A stretch of DNA of 10,588 nucleotides, taken from Bacteroidia bacterium (lineage in GTDB: Bacteria; Bacteroidota; Bacteroidia; Bacteroidales; Dysgonomonadaceae). A model generated the notes under the pieces. The model worked only from the letters and a program-made list of their open reading frames with translations. It searched no databases and was not told where the DNA came from. The DNA lies in assembly GCA_030539475.1 (NCBI GenBank), contig JAUNRY010000055.1, positions 1 through 10,588 of the forward strand, read 5' to 3'. How positions within the stretch are numbered: position 1 is the first letter of the stretch; the number at the start of each line of letters is the position of its first letter. The position numbers and the translations under genes were made by a program. This document shows, in pieces, positions 1 through 7,352 of this stretch.

Positions 1-2
1 AG

Positions 3-83
3 GCAATATGGAACATCACAAACTTTTTAAAGGGAAAAAAAGTATCTTTGAATTTAAAAGGTAATTTGAACGGAATACAATGA
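3..83 (+). CDS. 3' end of an unidentified upstream gene (partial)
   Basis: The frame starting at base 3 is open from the window edge to a TGA at 81-83 and encodes 26 residues. It ends in a lysine-rich stretch with alternating hydrophobic residues (..LKGKKVSLNLKG..), as in a closing beta-strand. The TGA overlaps an ATG at 80-82 (ATGA), a common arrangement of translationally coupled genes, which supports this being a true gene end. The piece is too short to assign a family. A small beta-rich envelope protein is possible, but that is a guess. Confidence 0.42.
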   Translation, partial: AIWNITNFLKGKKVSLNLKGNLNGIQ

Positions 84-174
84 GAGAAATATTTTATCAT
101 TCATCTTTTTGTTGATTACCTCATTGGCTGTTTCATCCTGCAAACCATTATTCTTAATTCAAACGGGCAATTAG
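80..174 (+). pseudogene. broken lipoprotein leader / remnant small lipoprotein gene
   Basis: An ATG at 80-82 overlaps the preceding stop, but its frame closes at 113-115 after 11 codons. The neighbouring frame (codons from 88) encodes a lipoprotein-type leader: a hydrophobic run NILSFIFLLITSLAVSSC with lipobox V-S-S-C (Cys codon 139-141), followed by ten residues and a TAG at 172-174. That frame has no ATG of its own. One added base between 83 and 87 would join the ATG to it, giving MR-x-NILSF... . I infer a small lipoprotein gene damaged by a frameshift and probably truncated as well, since only ten residues follow the lipid cysteine. A sequencing error could explain the frameshift but not the early stop. 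Confidence 0.45.
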
Positions 175-244
175 CAGACGCTTTTTCACGAAGCTCATTG
201 ATAAAACCCCAGAAATATAATAGAAATTCTCTTACAATAAGACA

Positions 245-1600
245 ATGTTAAAAACGAATAGGACTATAGGTGTAATTTCAGTACTCTGTACTATTTTACA
301 GTCTTGTATAAGCGTCAAGGAAGATCATCCCAATTTGATACTTGTTCTGGTGGATGATATGGGTTGGAGCGATGCTGGTTTTGCAGGAAGTGAATTTTAT
401 CATACTCCAAATATTGACAAGTTAGCAAACGAAGGAGTTGTTTTTGTTAACGCCTATTCTGCAAGTCCTGTGAGCTCTCCGTCAAGAGGGGCAATTTATA
501 CAGGATTGTCTCCGGCAGCAACTCAATTCACCTGTGTTTACGGACCGGAAACAGAAGTTGAGGGTGGAGATGATTTATATCCGGTAAGCCGTTACGGGGT
601 TAGCAGTAAAACCAATCAATATAATGAAGCAATGCACCGCCACGCTTTACCGCGATCCTCCAGATTATTTGTTGATTATTTACGCAACATTGGTTACAAA
701 AGTGCTTTTTTCGGAAAATGGCATTGTGGAGTTGGAGATGGATATTATCCTGAACATCGAGGTTTTGAAACAGCCTTGGGGCATCGCATTCATCATATTT
801 CAACGAAAGGACATTATGTTAAATCTTTTGAAAACAATATAGTAGGTTTATCAGATACCACTAAATATGTTTCAGAAGCACTTACAGATGAATGTGTCAA
901 ATTCATAGAACAAAATAAAGAGAATCCATTTGTTGTTGTTCTTTCACATTATTTGGTTCATACCCCACTACAAGGCTTGCCGGATAAAGTTGAGCACTAC
1001 AAAAAAACCAAAACGGATATTCATAACAACAGTGAATATGCAGCTATGATTGAGAGTGTTGATGATAGTATGGGCAATATTTTAGCTGCCCTGGAGAGAT
1101 TAGATATTCAGGATAATACAGTCATTATATTTACATCTGATAACGGAGGATATACTCCTGTTTCTACCTCAAATTATCCGCATATGGGAGGAAAAAGCTT
1201 TCCTTTTGAAGGCGGGATGAGAGTTCCCTTTATTTTGAAGCATCCGAAATCAACGCATAAAATTAGTACTGAAAGAGTAATTGGAATGGATATTTTTCCC
1301 ACTTTTCTTGATGCCGCAAATATAAAAAATGACATCAGGCAAGAAATCGACGGAATCAGTTTACTGCCCGTCATAAGATCTCAAAAAATGCCGTCCCGTT
1401 CATTGGTTTTTCATTTTCCTCATTATACACACGCAACAGGGCCGTTTTCTTCTGTCATTTATGAAGATTGGAAACTTATCCGTTTTTATAACGATGAAGA
1501 AGGCGCGTACTTATTATATTATCTAGCTGAGGACCCATATGAACAAAATGATTTGTCTTCCCAAATGCCTGTTAAAATAGACGAGTTACAGCTATATTAA
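245..1600 (+). CDS. sulfatase 1, formylglycine-dependent (S1), serine-type, lipoprotein, frameshifted at 3' end
   Basis: An arylsulfatase-superfamily enzyme that removes sulfate esters from a glycan. The N-terminus has a lipobox (L18-Q-S-C21), so the protein should be a lipoprotein. The K-E-D just after the cysteine resembles the acidic signals that send Bacteroidota lipoproteins to the cell surface. Visible active-site parts are the metal ligands D37-D38 in LVDDMGW, the modification motif S77-S-P-S-R81 (serine type, matured by an anaerobic sulfatase-maturating enzyme), G-K158-W-H160, the H239 region (SHYLVHTP), S298-D-N-G-G, and K317 before FEGGMRVP. The ATG at 245 sits directly before the leader. 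The reading frame stops at 1598-1600 inside the expected C-terminal helix, which continues in the adjacent frame to 1752. The repaired protein would have about 502 residues. The substrate is not determinable from the sequence. Confidence 0.9.
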   Translation: MLKTNRTIGVISVLCTILQSCISVKEDHPNLILVLVDDMGWSDAGFAGSEFYHTPNIDKLANEGVVFVNAYSASPVSSPSRGAIYTGLSPAATQFTCVYGPETEVEGGDDLYPVSRYGVSSKTNQYNEAMHRHALPRSSRLFVDYLRNIGYKSAFFGKWHCGVGDGYYPEHRGFETALGHRIHHISTKGHYVKSFENNIVGLSDTTKYVSEALTDECVKFIEQNKENPFVVVLSHYLVHTPLQGLPDKVEHYKKTKTDIHNNSEYAAMIESVDDSMGNILAALERLDIQDNTVIIFTSDNGGYTPVSTSNYPHMGGKSFPFEGGMRVPFILKHPKSTHKISTERVIGMDIFPTFLDAANIKNDIRQEIDGISLLPVIRSQKMPSRSLVFHFPHYTHATGPFSSVIYEDWKLIRFYNDEEGAYLLYYLAEDPYEQNDLSSQMPVKIDELQLY

Positions 1601-1752
1601 CAAAAGAATTAGAAAGAATGAAAGCCGAGATGCCAATAAAAAATTCAAACTACACTCCTCAGGCAGCAGGCAATCAAAATAAAAAGACAACATTGGAATT
1701 GGCGCTTAAAGAGAGAAAAATATTTGAAGAACGAATTAATAATGTCAACTAA
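1597..1752 (+). pseudogene. displaced C-terminal 51 codons of sulfatase 1
   Basis: Immediately after the sulfatase 1 stop, the next frame (TTA at 1597, stop TAA at 1750-1752) encodes 51 residues beginning LTKELERMKAEMP. A helix ending in a K/R-AEMP-type segment is the usual C-terminal tail of Bacteroidota sulfatases. It joins naturally to the in-frame ..IDELQLY just before it. One extra T in the TATTAACA stretch at 1595-1602 restores a continuous gene. No start signal of its own is seen. Either a true single-base deletion or a homopolymer sequencing/assembly error fits. Confidence 0.8.
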
Positions 1753-1773
1753 ATAAGTTTAAAGAAATTATTA

Positions 1774-3210
1774 ATGCGAAATCCACTATTAATAATACCG
1801 TTTATACTCACTGCTGTAAATTCAGAGGCACAAGAACCATTAAAAAGCAAAAAGCCGAATGTGCTTTTTATTATCGCCGATGATTTACGCCCTGTACTTG
1901 GTTGTTACGGAGATGAATATGTGAAAACGCCCCATATAGACCAATTGGCGAAAACAGCAACAATTTTTCAAAATTCGTATTGCAATATTCCTGTAAGTGG
2001 AGCATCCCGTGCTTCTCTATTAACAGGTATGTATCCTCAATATCCAAATCGTTTTACAAGATTCGATTCTTTTGCCGAAAAAGATGCTCCTGAAGCAAAA
2101 CCAATGTCAGGTTGGTTTGCCGATAATGGGTATATAACAATCTCAAACGGTAAAGTTTTTCACAATATGACAGACTTTGCTTCTTCTTGGAGTGAATACC
2201 CGTGGATGAAAGATCCGAATAATTCCGGAGCAGATTGGGCGGAATACAATAAGTATGAGCTTTGGCTGAATGGTGAATCGGGAAAAAATATCAACCCAAA
2301 AACACTTCGTGGCCCATTTTATGAATCTGCAGATCGTCCTGATGATGATTATGAAGATGCGGCTACCACGCAACGTACCATTGATGATATGAAACGTTTA
2401 AGCGAAAGCGATAAACCATTCTTTATAGTCAATGGCTTTCGTCGGCCTCATTTACCATTCAATGTGCCTAAAAAGTATTGGGATTTATACAAACGTGAGG
2501 AAATTCCGTTAGCAGAGAATCGATATTTACCTGAAAACCTGCCCACCCAAGTAATGGGTTCCGCAGAAATTACACAGTATGCGTTGGCTGAGGATATGCA
2601 AAGCGATGAGTTTCATCGTCTTGCCCGGCACGCTTATTTTGCATCAGTAAGTTTTATCGATGCTCAAATTGGACGACTTATGAATGCTCTCGATACATTA
2701 AAATTAACTGAAAATACGATTGTGATAATCATAGGCGATCATGGTTGGAATTTGGGTGAACATACATTTTGGGGTAAACATAATTTAATGGGAAATGCTA
2801 CAAAATCCCCGTTAATTATTCGTGTACCCGGATTAACAAAAGGCAAAACAAGTTCATCGATGGTGGAGTTTGTTGATATTTATCCAACGCTATGCGAAGT
2901 TACAGGAATTGAATTTCCAAATAACCGGTTAGACGGAAAAAGCCTGTTTCCTATTCTGAAAAATCATAATAACGAAGTAAAAGAGTTTGTACGTGTGATA
3001 TGGGAGAACGGAATTAATATTATTGATGAAAATTTCAGCTACACATTTTGGGGTAATTTAGATAATCCGGATGCAGAAATGCTTTATAACCACAAAGATG
3101 ATAAAAATGAGAATAAAAATATAGCTTCAGATAAACCTACAATTACAACTGAATTTAAAAATAAATTTCGAAGTCATTATTACAAAGAAACACCCGGTGG
3201 ACATAAATAA
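1774..3210 (+). CDS. sulfatase 2, iduronate-2-sulfatase-like (S1), serine-type, secreted
   Basis: A 478-residue sulfatase of the iduronate-2-sulfatase-like type, probably periplasmic. A short signal peptide (about residues 1-20, ending ..NSEAQ) precedes KPNVLFIIADDLRP, whose D36-D37 are metal ligands. The modification motif is S75-G-A-S-R79: serine at the catalytic position and alanine instead of proline at +2, which is accepted in this subgroup. Other hallmarks are GKVFHN (126-131), the GFRRPHLPF block (221-229), G-D322-H323-G-W-N-L-G-E-H and FWGKHN (332-337). Together these are diagnostic of the iduronate-sulfatase branch. In other Bacteroidota this branch acts on varied sulfated glycans, so the name does not prove an iduronate substrate. 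It starts 21 bases after the repaired end of sulfatase 1, so the two are probably cotranscribed. The C-terminal tail is Asn/Lys-rich. Confidence 0.92.
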   Translation: MRNPLLIIPFILTAVNSEAQEPLKSKKPNVLFIIADDLRPVLGCYGDEYVKTPHIDQLAKTATIFQNSYCNIPVSGASRASLLTGMYPQYPNRFTRFDSFAEKDAPEAKPMSGWFADNGYITISNGKVFHNMTDFASSWSEYPWMKDPNNSGADWAEYNKYELWLNGESGKNINPKTLRGPFYESADRPDDDYEDAATTQRTIDDMKRLSESDKPFFIVNGFRRPHLPFNVPKKYWDLYKREEIPLAENRYLPENLPTQVMGSAEITQYALAEDMQSDEFHRLARHAYFASVSFIDAQIGRLMNALDTLKLTENTIVIIIGDHGWNLGEHTFWGKHNLMGNATKSPLIIRVPGLTKGKTSSSMVEFVDIYPTLCEVTGIEFPNNRLDGKSLFPILKNHNNEVKEFVRVIWENGINIIDENFSYTFWGNLDNPDAEMLYNHKDDKNENKNIASDKPTITTEFKNKFRSHYYKETPGGHK

Positions 3211-3278
3211 AAGTTTATGACACACTAATATTTGGTTTCAAAATTCTGAATTACAGTAAAATAATAAAAAACACACAA

Positions 3279-4577
3279 GTGAAAAAAAATAGTTGTCTCA
3301 TTCTTTTAATCACATTTTCGGTTTCTTTATTTGCGCAGCAAAACACAAATAAGCCCGAACGTGAAGAGTGGTTTATGGATTTAGGCTTCGGAATGTTTAT
3401 TCACTGGAGTTTAGACTCTCAATTAGGGGCGGTTATTAGTCATTCAATGGTGGGAGCAGACGAAGTGTATTTACAAAAATTCATAAACGAACTCCCTAAA
3501 ACATTTAATCCCAAGAAATTCGATCCGGATGAGTGGGCAGTTTTAGCCAAACTGGCAGGAATGAAATACGTTGTTTTCACTACAAAACATCATTCCGGAT
3601 TTTGTATGTGGGATACAAAAACAACATCGTTTAACGTTATGAGAACCCCATTTGCCCGAGACGTTGTTCGAGAAATTTTTGATGCTTTCCGCAAATACGA
3701 TATTGCCATTGGAATTTATTTTTCGCCCGACGATCTTCACTATTTTTACGAAAATAATTTACCCGTAACACGTGCACCAAAACCTTTGGAAACTCCTGTT
3801 GGTGATAAAGGAATGATGGATTTAAACAAAAGTCAGTTAAATGAACTGCTAACCAATTATGGAAAGATAGATATTGTTTTTTTCGATGGCTATCCCGGCG
3901 GCTTGAATGAATATGTTTGGTCTATAGATCCCGATATTGTTGTTACCCGAGGCGAAATGGAGACACCGGAACAAACACTTCCCAATCAACCGTTACCGGG
4001 CCCTTGGGAAGCTTGTTTTACAATGGGAACAGATTGGCAATATAAACCAACAAACGATCCCCATAAAACCGGAACCGAAATCATAAATATGCTTATAGAA
4101 ACGCGTGCCAAAGGAGGAAATCTCTTGCTGAATGTCGGCCCGAAGCCCGATGGTGAAATTCAAATTGAGCAGGAAGCGCTGTTGCGTGAAATATCATTAT
4201 GGAATATGGCTAACAGTGAATCAATTCACAACATACGCCCTTGGGCAATTACTCAATCTGATGAAATGTGGTTTACCCAATCAAAAGATGGAAAAACTAT
4301 ATATGCCTTTGTGCAAGGAGGCGACAATTGGAAATATGGCACCCGAAAAGAACTGTTTTTTAATAACATAAAAGGCACGGATAACACGCGCGTGAGTATC
4401 TTGGGATATGACAGCCAACTTATTGAATATCGCCCTGACGTTGATGCAAAAATATATTTTGAAATTCAACCACACGGCTTAAAAGTAAGTGCGTTAAACG
4501 GTCAAAGATTTTACACGAATAACAGGTGGCCAAATCCCATAGTATTGAAAATTGAAAATGCAGAATATCAAAAATAA
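3279..4577 (+). CDS. GH29 alpha-L-fucosidase-type glycosidase 1, secreted
   Basis: A 432-residue glycoside hydrolase family 29 protein, expected to release alpha-L-fucose outside the cytoplasm. The start is GTG at 3279, chosen because it opens a classic signal peptide (MKKNSCLILLITFSVSLFAQ). Catalytic-domain landmarks are FGMFIHW (37-43), TTKHHSGFCMW (101-111), GIYFSPDDLHY (145-155), Y-G-K-I-D-I-V-F-F-D203-G with D203 as the probable nucleophile, and GGNLLLNVGP (279-288). The usual aspartate of the HHDGF motif is Ser106 here. The acid/base residue is not certain; glutamates in GEMETPEQ (225-232) are candidates. A small beta-rich C-terminal domain follows from about 325. The gene lies 68 bases after sulfatase 2 and 5 bases before a second GH29 gene, so it is probably in one operon with both. 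Confidence 0.9.
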   Translation: MKKNSCLILLITFSVSLFAQQNTNKPEREEWFMDLGFGMFIHWSLDSQLGAVISHSMVGADEVYLQKFINELPKTFNPKKFDPDEWAVLAKLAGMKYVVFTTKHHSGFCMWDTKTTSFNVMRTPFARDVVREIFDAFRKYDIAIGIYFSPDDLHYFYENNLPVTRAPKPLETPVGDKGMMDLNKSQLNELLTNYGKIDIVFFDGYPGGLNEYVWSIDPDIVVTRGEMETPEQTLPNQPLPGPWEACFTMGTDWQYKPTNDPHKTGTEIINMLIETRAKGGNLLLNVGPKPDGEIQIEQEALLREISLWNMANSESIHNIRPWAITQSDEMWFTQSKDGKTIYAFVQGGDNWKYGTRKELFFNNIKGTDNTRVSILGYDSQLIEYRPDVDAKIYFEIQPHGLKVSALNGQRFYTNNRWPNPIVLKIENAEYQK

Positions 4578-4582
4578 AAACA

Positions 4583-5995
4583 ATGAAATTAAAATCATCC
4601 ATTCTTCTCGTAATTGCACTTTTTTCTATGCAATTAGGATTTTCTCAACAATCAAAACAGGGAACTCAAAACCTGAAAAATTATCCGGTTCCTTCCCCGC
4701 ATCAAATTAAATGGCACGAAGCCGAATTGGGCGTAGTTTTTCATTACGATTTGCACGTTTTCGACGGAAAAAAATACAGTCAGGCCGCCAACCGCATTGC
4801 CCCGGTGGAAGATTACAACATATTCAACCCCACCGAATTGGATACCGATCAATGGATTCGCGCCGCCAAAGCAATGGGCGCCAAATTCGCCGTGATCACC
4901 GCCACGCACGAAACCGGGTTTGCCATTTACCAAAGCGATGTGAATCCGTACAGCCTGAAAGCCCTGAAATGGCGCGACGGCAAAGGCGATATAGTGGGCG
5001 ATTTTGTGAAATCGTGCCGCAAATACGGCATTCAACCCGGAATTTACATCGGTATCCGTTGGAATTCGCTCTATGGCATACACAATTTTGAAGCAGAAGG
5101 CGATAGCGAGTTTGCCAAGAACCGTCAGGAGTGGTATCGCCGCTATTGCGAACGAATGACCGAAGAACTGGTAACAAAATACGGCGATTTGTTTATGGTG
5201 TGGTACGACGGCGGCGCCGATGACCCGAAAGGTTTGGGCCCGAATGTGGAACCCATTGTAAGAAAAAACAATCCCGAATGTTTGTTTTATCACAACACCG
5301 AAAGCGCCGATTTTCGTTGGGGCGGTTCCGAAAGCGGAACGGTTGGATATCCCAACTGGAGCTCGTTTCCCACACCTTTCTCGCACAACAAAAATTTGGA
5401 TCAGCAACGCAATCACCTTCAATTGTTAAAACAAGGCGATCCCAACGGTAAATATTGGGTTCCGGCAATGGCCGATGCTCCGCTTCGGGGTGCCAATGGC
5501 CGTCACGAATGGTTTTGGGAGCCCGGCGATGAAAATGCCGTGTATCCGCTCGAAAATTTAATGGATATGTACTACAAATCCGTCGGACGCAACGCCACAC
5601 TTATCTTAGGGCTTACGCCCGATCCGCGCGGACTGATGCCCGAAGGCGATGTGAAACGCCTGGAAGAATTCGGCGCACGCGTGAAAGAAGTAACCGAGAA
5701 TCCTGTCAAATCTACTAACGGAGTGGGAAGAAGAATTAATCTCAATCTGAATAAACGGCAACCCATCAATCAGGTAATTATTCAGGAAGACATAACCAAA
5801 GGCGAACGCATTCGCAAGTACAAAGTGGAAGGTTTAACCCGAAGTGGCTGGAAGACGCTCTGTGAGGGCGAATCGGTGGGACACAAACGCATTCAAACTT
5901 TTGACCCTGTTGAAGTAAGCCGCGTACGATTGGTTGTTGAGCAGCAAATAGATATACCACAAATTAGGAATTTTAGTGTATATAATGTTAATTGA
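4583..5995 (+). CDS. GH29 alpha-L-fucosidase-type glycosidase 2, secreted
   Basis: A 470-residue GH29-type enzyme, clearly different from its upstream neighbour. A signal peptide (MKLKSSILLVIALFSMQLGFSQ) is followed by a TIM-barrel domain with W-H-E-A-E-L-G-V-V-F-H-Y (44-55), ITATHETGFAIYQ (105-117, the equivalent of the TxKHHDGF motif), KYGIQPGIYIGIRW (147-160) and F-M-V-W-Y-D209-G-G, with D209 the probable nucleophile. The glutamates around RHEWFWEPGDE (307-317) lie in the part of the chain where acid/base residues are found in this family, but I cannot assign one. From about 375 a beta-sandwich domain (KYKVEGLTRSGWKTLCEG) follows, as is common in GH29. The first ~110 bases are AT-rich like the upstream genes. 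The core is much richer in G+C (38 of 60 bases at 4861-4920). Fucosidase is the likely activity; related sugars cannot be excluded. Confidence 0.87.
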   Translation: MKLKSSILLVIALFSMQLGFSQQSKQGTQNLKNYPVPSPHQIKWHEAELGVVFHYDLHVFDGKKYSQAANRIAPVEDYNIFNPTELDTDQWIRAAKAMGAKFAVITATHETGFAIYQSDVNPYSLKALKWRDGKGDIVGDFVKSCRKYGIQPGIYIGIRWNSLYGIHNFEAEGDSEFAKNRQEWYRRYCERMTEELVTKYGDLFMVWYDGGADDPKGLGPNVEPIVRKNNPECLFYHNTESADFRWGGSESGTVGYPNWSSFPTPFSHNKNLDQQRNHLQLLKQGDPNGKYWVPAMADAPLRGANGRHEWFWEPGDENAVYPLENLMDMYYKSVGRNATLILGLTPDPRGLMPEGDVKRLEEFGARVKEVTENPVKSTNGVGRRINLNLNKRQPINQVIIQEDITKGERIRKYKVEGLTRSGWKTLCEGESVGHKRIQTFDPVEVSRVRLVVEQQIDIPQIRNFSVYNVN

Positions 5996-6145
5996 TTATC
6001 AGTTTCTTTCATCAAATTGTCATAGTTAAAATCATACATAAACGTAATATTTCCCCGAATTTATACTACAATGATTTATTTAAATTCAAAAACATTTACT
6101 TGTAATTAAACTTTTGTTACCTTTGCAAACGTATTAACCATAGTT
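5996..6145. other. noncoding gap with promoter, between glycosidase and ATPase genes
   Basis: AT-rich, with no open frame that I believe in. It holds the promoter at 6095-6125 and a 7-bp inverted repeat (6057-6063 with 6081-6087) that is weak and may be chance. No convincing terminator for the upstream operon is visible. Confidence 0.6.
6095..6125 (+). promoter_or_regulatory. Bacteroidota sigma-ABfr type promoter for the ATPase / sulfatase 3 pair
   Basis: The -7 element TACCTTTG (6118-6125) matches the Bacteroides consensus TAnnTTTG exactly. TTTA at 6095-6098, one mismatch from the TTTG -33 element, lies 19 bases upstream, within the known 19-21 spacing. Transcription should begin near 6132, leaving a short leader before the ATG at 6146. 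Because sulfatase 3 starts one base after the ATPase stop, this promoter probably drives both genes. Confidence 0.65.
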
Positions 6146-7351
6146 ATGAAAGAAATAAATTATATCAAGCGTTCCCAATACATAAATAGTGTAAGGCCAT
6201 TTATGAATAAATCGCTTATAAAAGTTTTTACCGGCCAACGACGTGTGGGCAAAAGCTATCTTTTATTTCAACTGATGCAAGAAATCCGGATAGAAGACAA
6301 AAATGCGAACATAATTTATATTAATTGTGAAGACTTTGATTTTGACTTTATTAAATCGGCAAAGGAATTGCACGACTACGTAATTTCCAAACGTAAGCCC
6401 GGGATAAAAAGTTACATTTTTATTGATGAAGTCCAAGAAATTGAGGAGTTTGAACGTACCATTCGCTCGTTGGCATTAGACGAGAACAACGACATTTATA
6501 TTACGGGAAGCAACGCCAATCTGCTTTCGGGAGAACTTGCCACATTCTTGAGTGGCAGATACATAGAGTTTAAAGTTCAAGGGCTGTCTTATTTGGAATT
6601 TATTGAATTCCACGGGCTTGAAAACAATTTTGAGAGTTACCAACTGTATGCTAAATATGGGGGACTACCGTATTTGATTCATCTGAAATTAACGGATGAT
6701 GTAGTTGGTGAATACTTAAAAAGCATTTATTCAACCATTATTTTTCGGGATGTTGTGAGTCGGAATAATTTGCGTGACACGGATTTTTTGGAAAAACTAA
6801 CCCGCTATCTTGCCGATAATGTGGGTAGTCTTTTTTCAGCTCAAAGCATCAGCAATTATTTAAAATCGCAAAAATCCACCGTCTCTGTTAAGCAAGTGCA
6901 GAACTATGTAGCGCATCTTGCCAATGCTTTTTTGATTTATCGGACGGAAAGATACGACATTGTCGGTAAACGCATCTTTGATTTTGGTGAAAAATTCTAC
7001 TTTGAAGATTTGGGTATCCGCAATATTATTACCGGATATAAGATAGAAGACAGAGCAAGAATATTAGAAAATATAGTTTACAATCATCTTATTTTTAGAG
7101 GCTACGACGTAAAGACAGGTAGCGTAAATTCGAAGGAAATCGACTTTGTTTGCAAACGTAACAATGAACTGCTTTATGTGCAGGTTGCGGTTGAGTTAAC
7201 GTTGCCCGAAACCATAGAACGTGAGTTCGGAAATTTGTTGCGAATAAATGACAATTATCCTAAAATTGTTGTTACTGAAGATAACTTCCAAGGTAATACC
7301 CATCAAGGTATTCAACAAGTATACATTTTAGACTTTCTAACAAAATATTAA
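6146..7351 (+). CDS. AAA-family ATPase with DUF4143 C-terminal region
   Basis: A 401-residue cytoplasmic protein of the widespread AAA_14/DUF4143 ATPase family, whose biological role is poorly known. The N-terminal half has Walker A G30-QRRV-G-K36-S37, Walker B IFID94-E95-VQEI and a sensor-1-like ITGSN (119-123), then the typical LSGRYIEFKVQGLSYLEF (135-152). The C-terminal half has YGGLPYLIHL (171-180), a winged-helix-like stretch around 225-260 and a segment E331-I-D333-F-V followed by Y-V-Q-V (344-347). That segment resembles a PD-(D/E)xK nuclease-fold strand pair, but Q-V-A replaces the usual (E/Q)xK lysine, so nuclease activity is doubtful. There is no signal peptide. It is an odd neighbour for secreted glycan enzymes: it splits the cluster, has its own promoter and abuts sulfatase 3. 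It is AT-rich (21 of 60 G+C at 6661-6720) next to G+C-rich genes. Confidence 0.9.
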   Translation: MKEINYIKRSQYINSVRPFMNKSLIKVFTGQRRVGKSYLLFQLMQEIRIEDKNANIIYINCEDFDFDFIKSAKELHDYVISKRKPGIKSYIFIDEVQEIEEFERTIRSLALDENNDIYITGSNANLLSGELATFLSGRYIEFKVQGLSYLEFIEFHGLENNFESYQLYAKYGGLPYLIHLKLTDDVVGEYLKSIYSTIIFRDVVSRNNLRDTDFLEKLTRYLADNVGSLFSAQSISNYLKSQKSTVSVKQVQNYVAHLANAFLIYRTERYDIVGKRIFDFGEKFYFEDLGIRNIITGYKIEDRARILENIVYNHLIFRGYDVKTGSVNSKEIDFVCKRNNELLYVQVAVELTLPETIEREFGNLLRINDNYPKIVVTEDNFQGNTHQGIQQVYILDFLTKY

Positions 7352-7352
7352 T

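Noticed and set aside
43..50. TATCTTTG, an exact match to the -7 promoter box
   Set aside because: It lies inside the likely coding end of the upstream gene. No TTTG-like -33 element sits 19-21 bases upstream, and the box is almost 200 bases from sulfatase 1.
3226..3236. AATATTTG as a promoter for fucosidase 1
   Set aside because: It mismatches TAnnTTTG in the most conserved TA, and no matching -33 element was found. The gene is more simply read from upstream.
4652..5422. 256-codon open frame on the minus strand
   Set aside because: It lies wholly inside the second fucosidase, whose motifs are unmistakable. Long antisense frames are expected in its G+C-rich, codon-biased core, and the minus-strand peptide shows no recognisable domain.
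6057..6087. 7-bp inverted repeat (GAATTTA / TAAATTC) as a terminator
   Set aside because: All but one of the pairs are A-T, the loop is 17 bases, and no T run follows. It is easily chance in AT-rich DNA.
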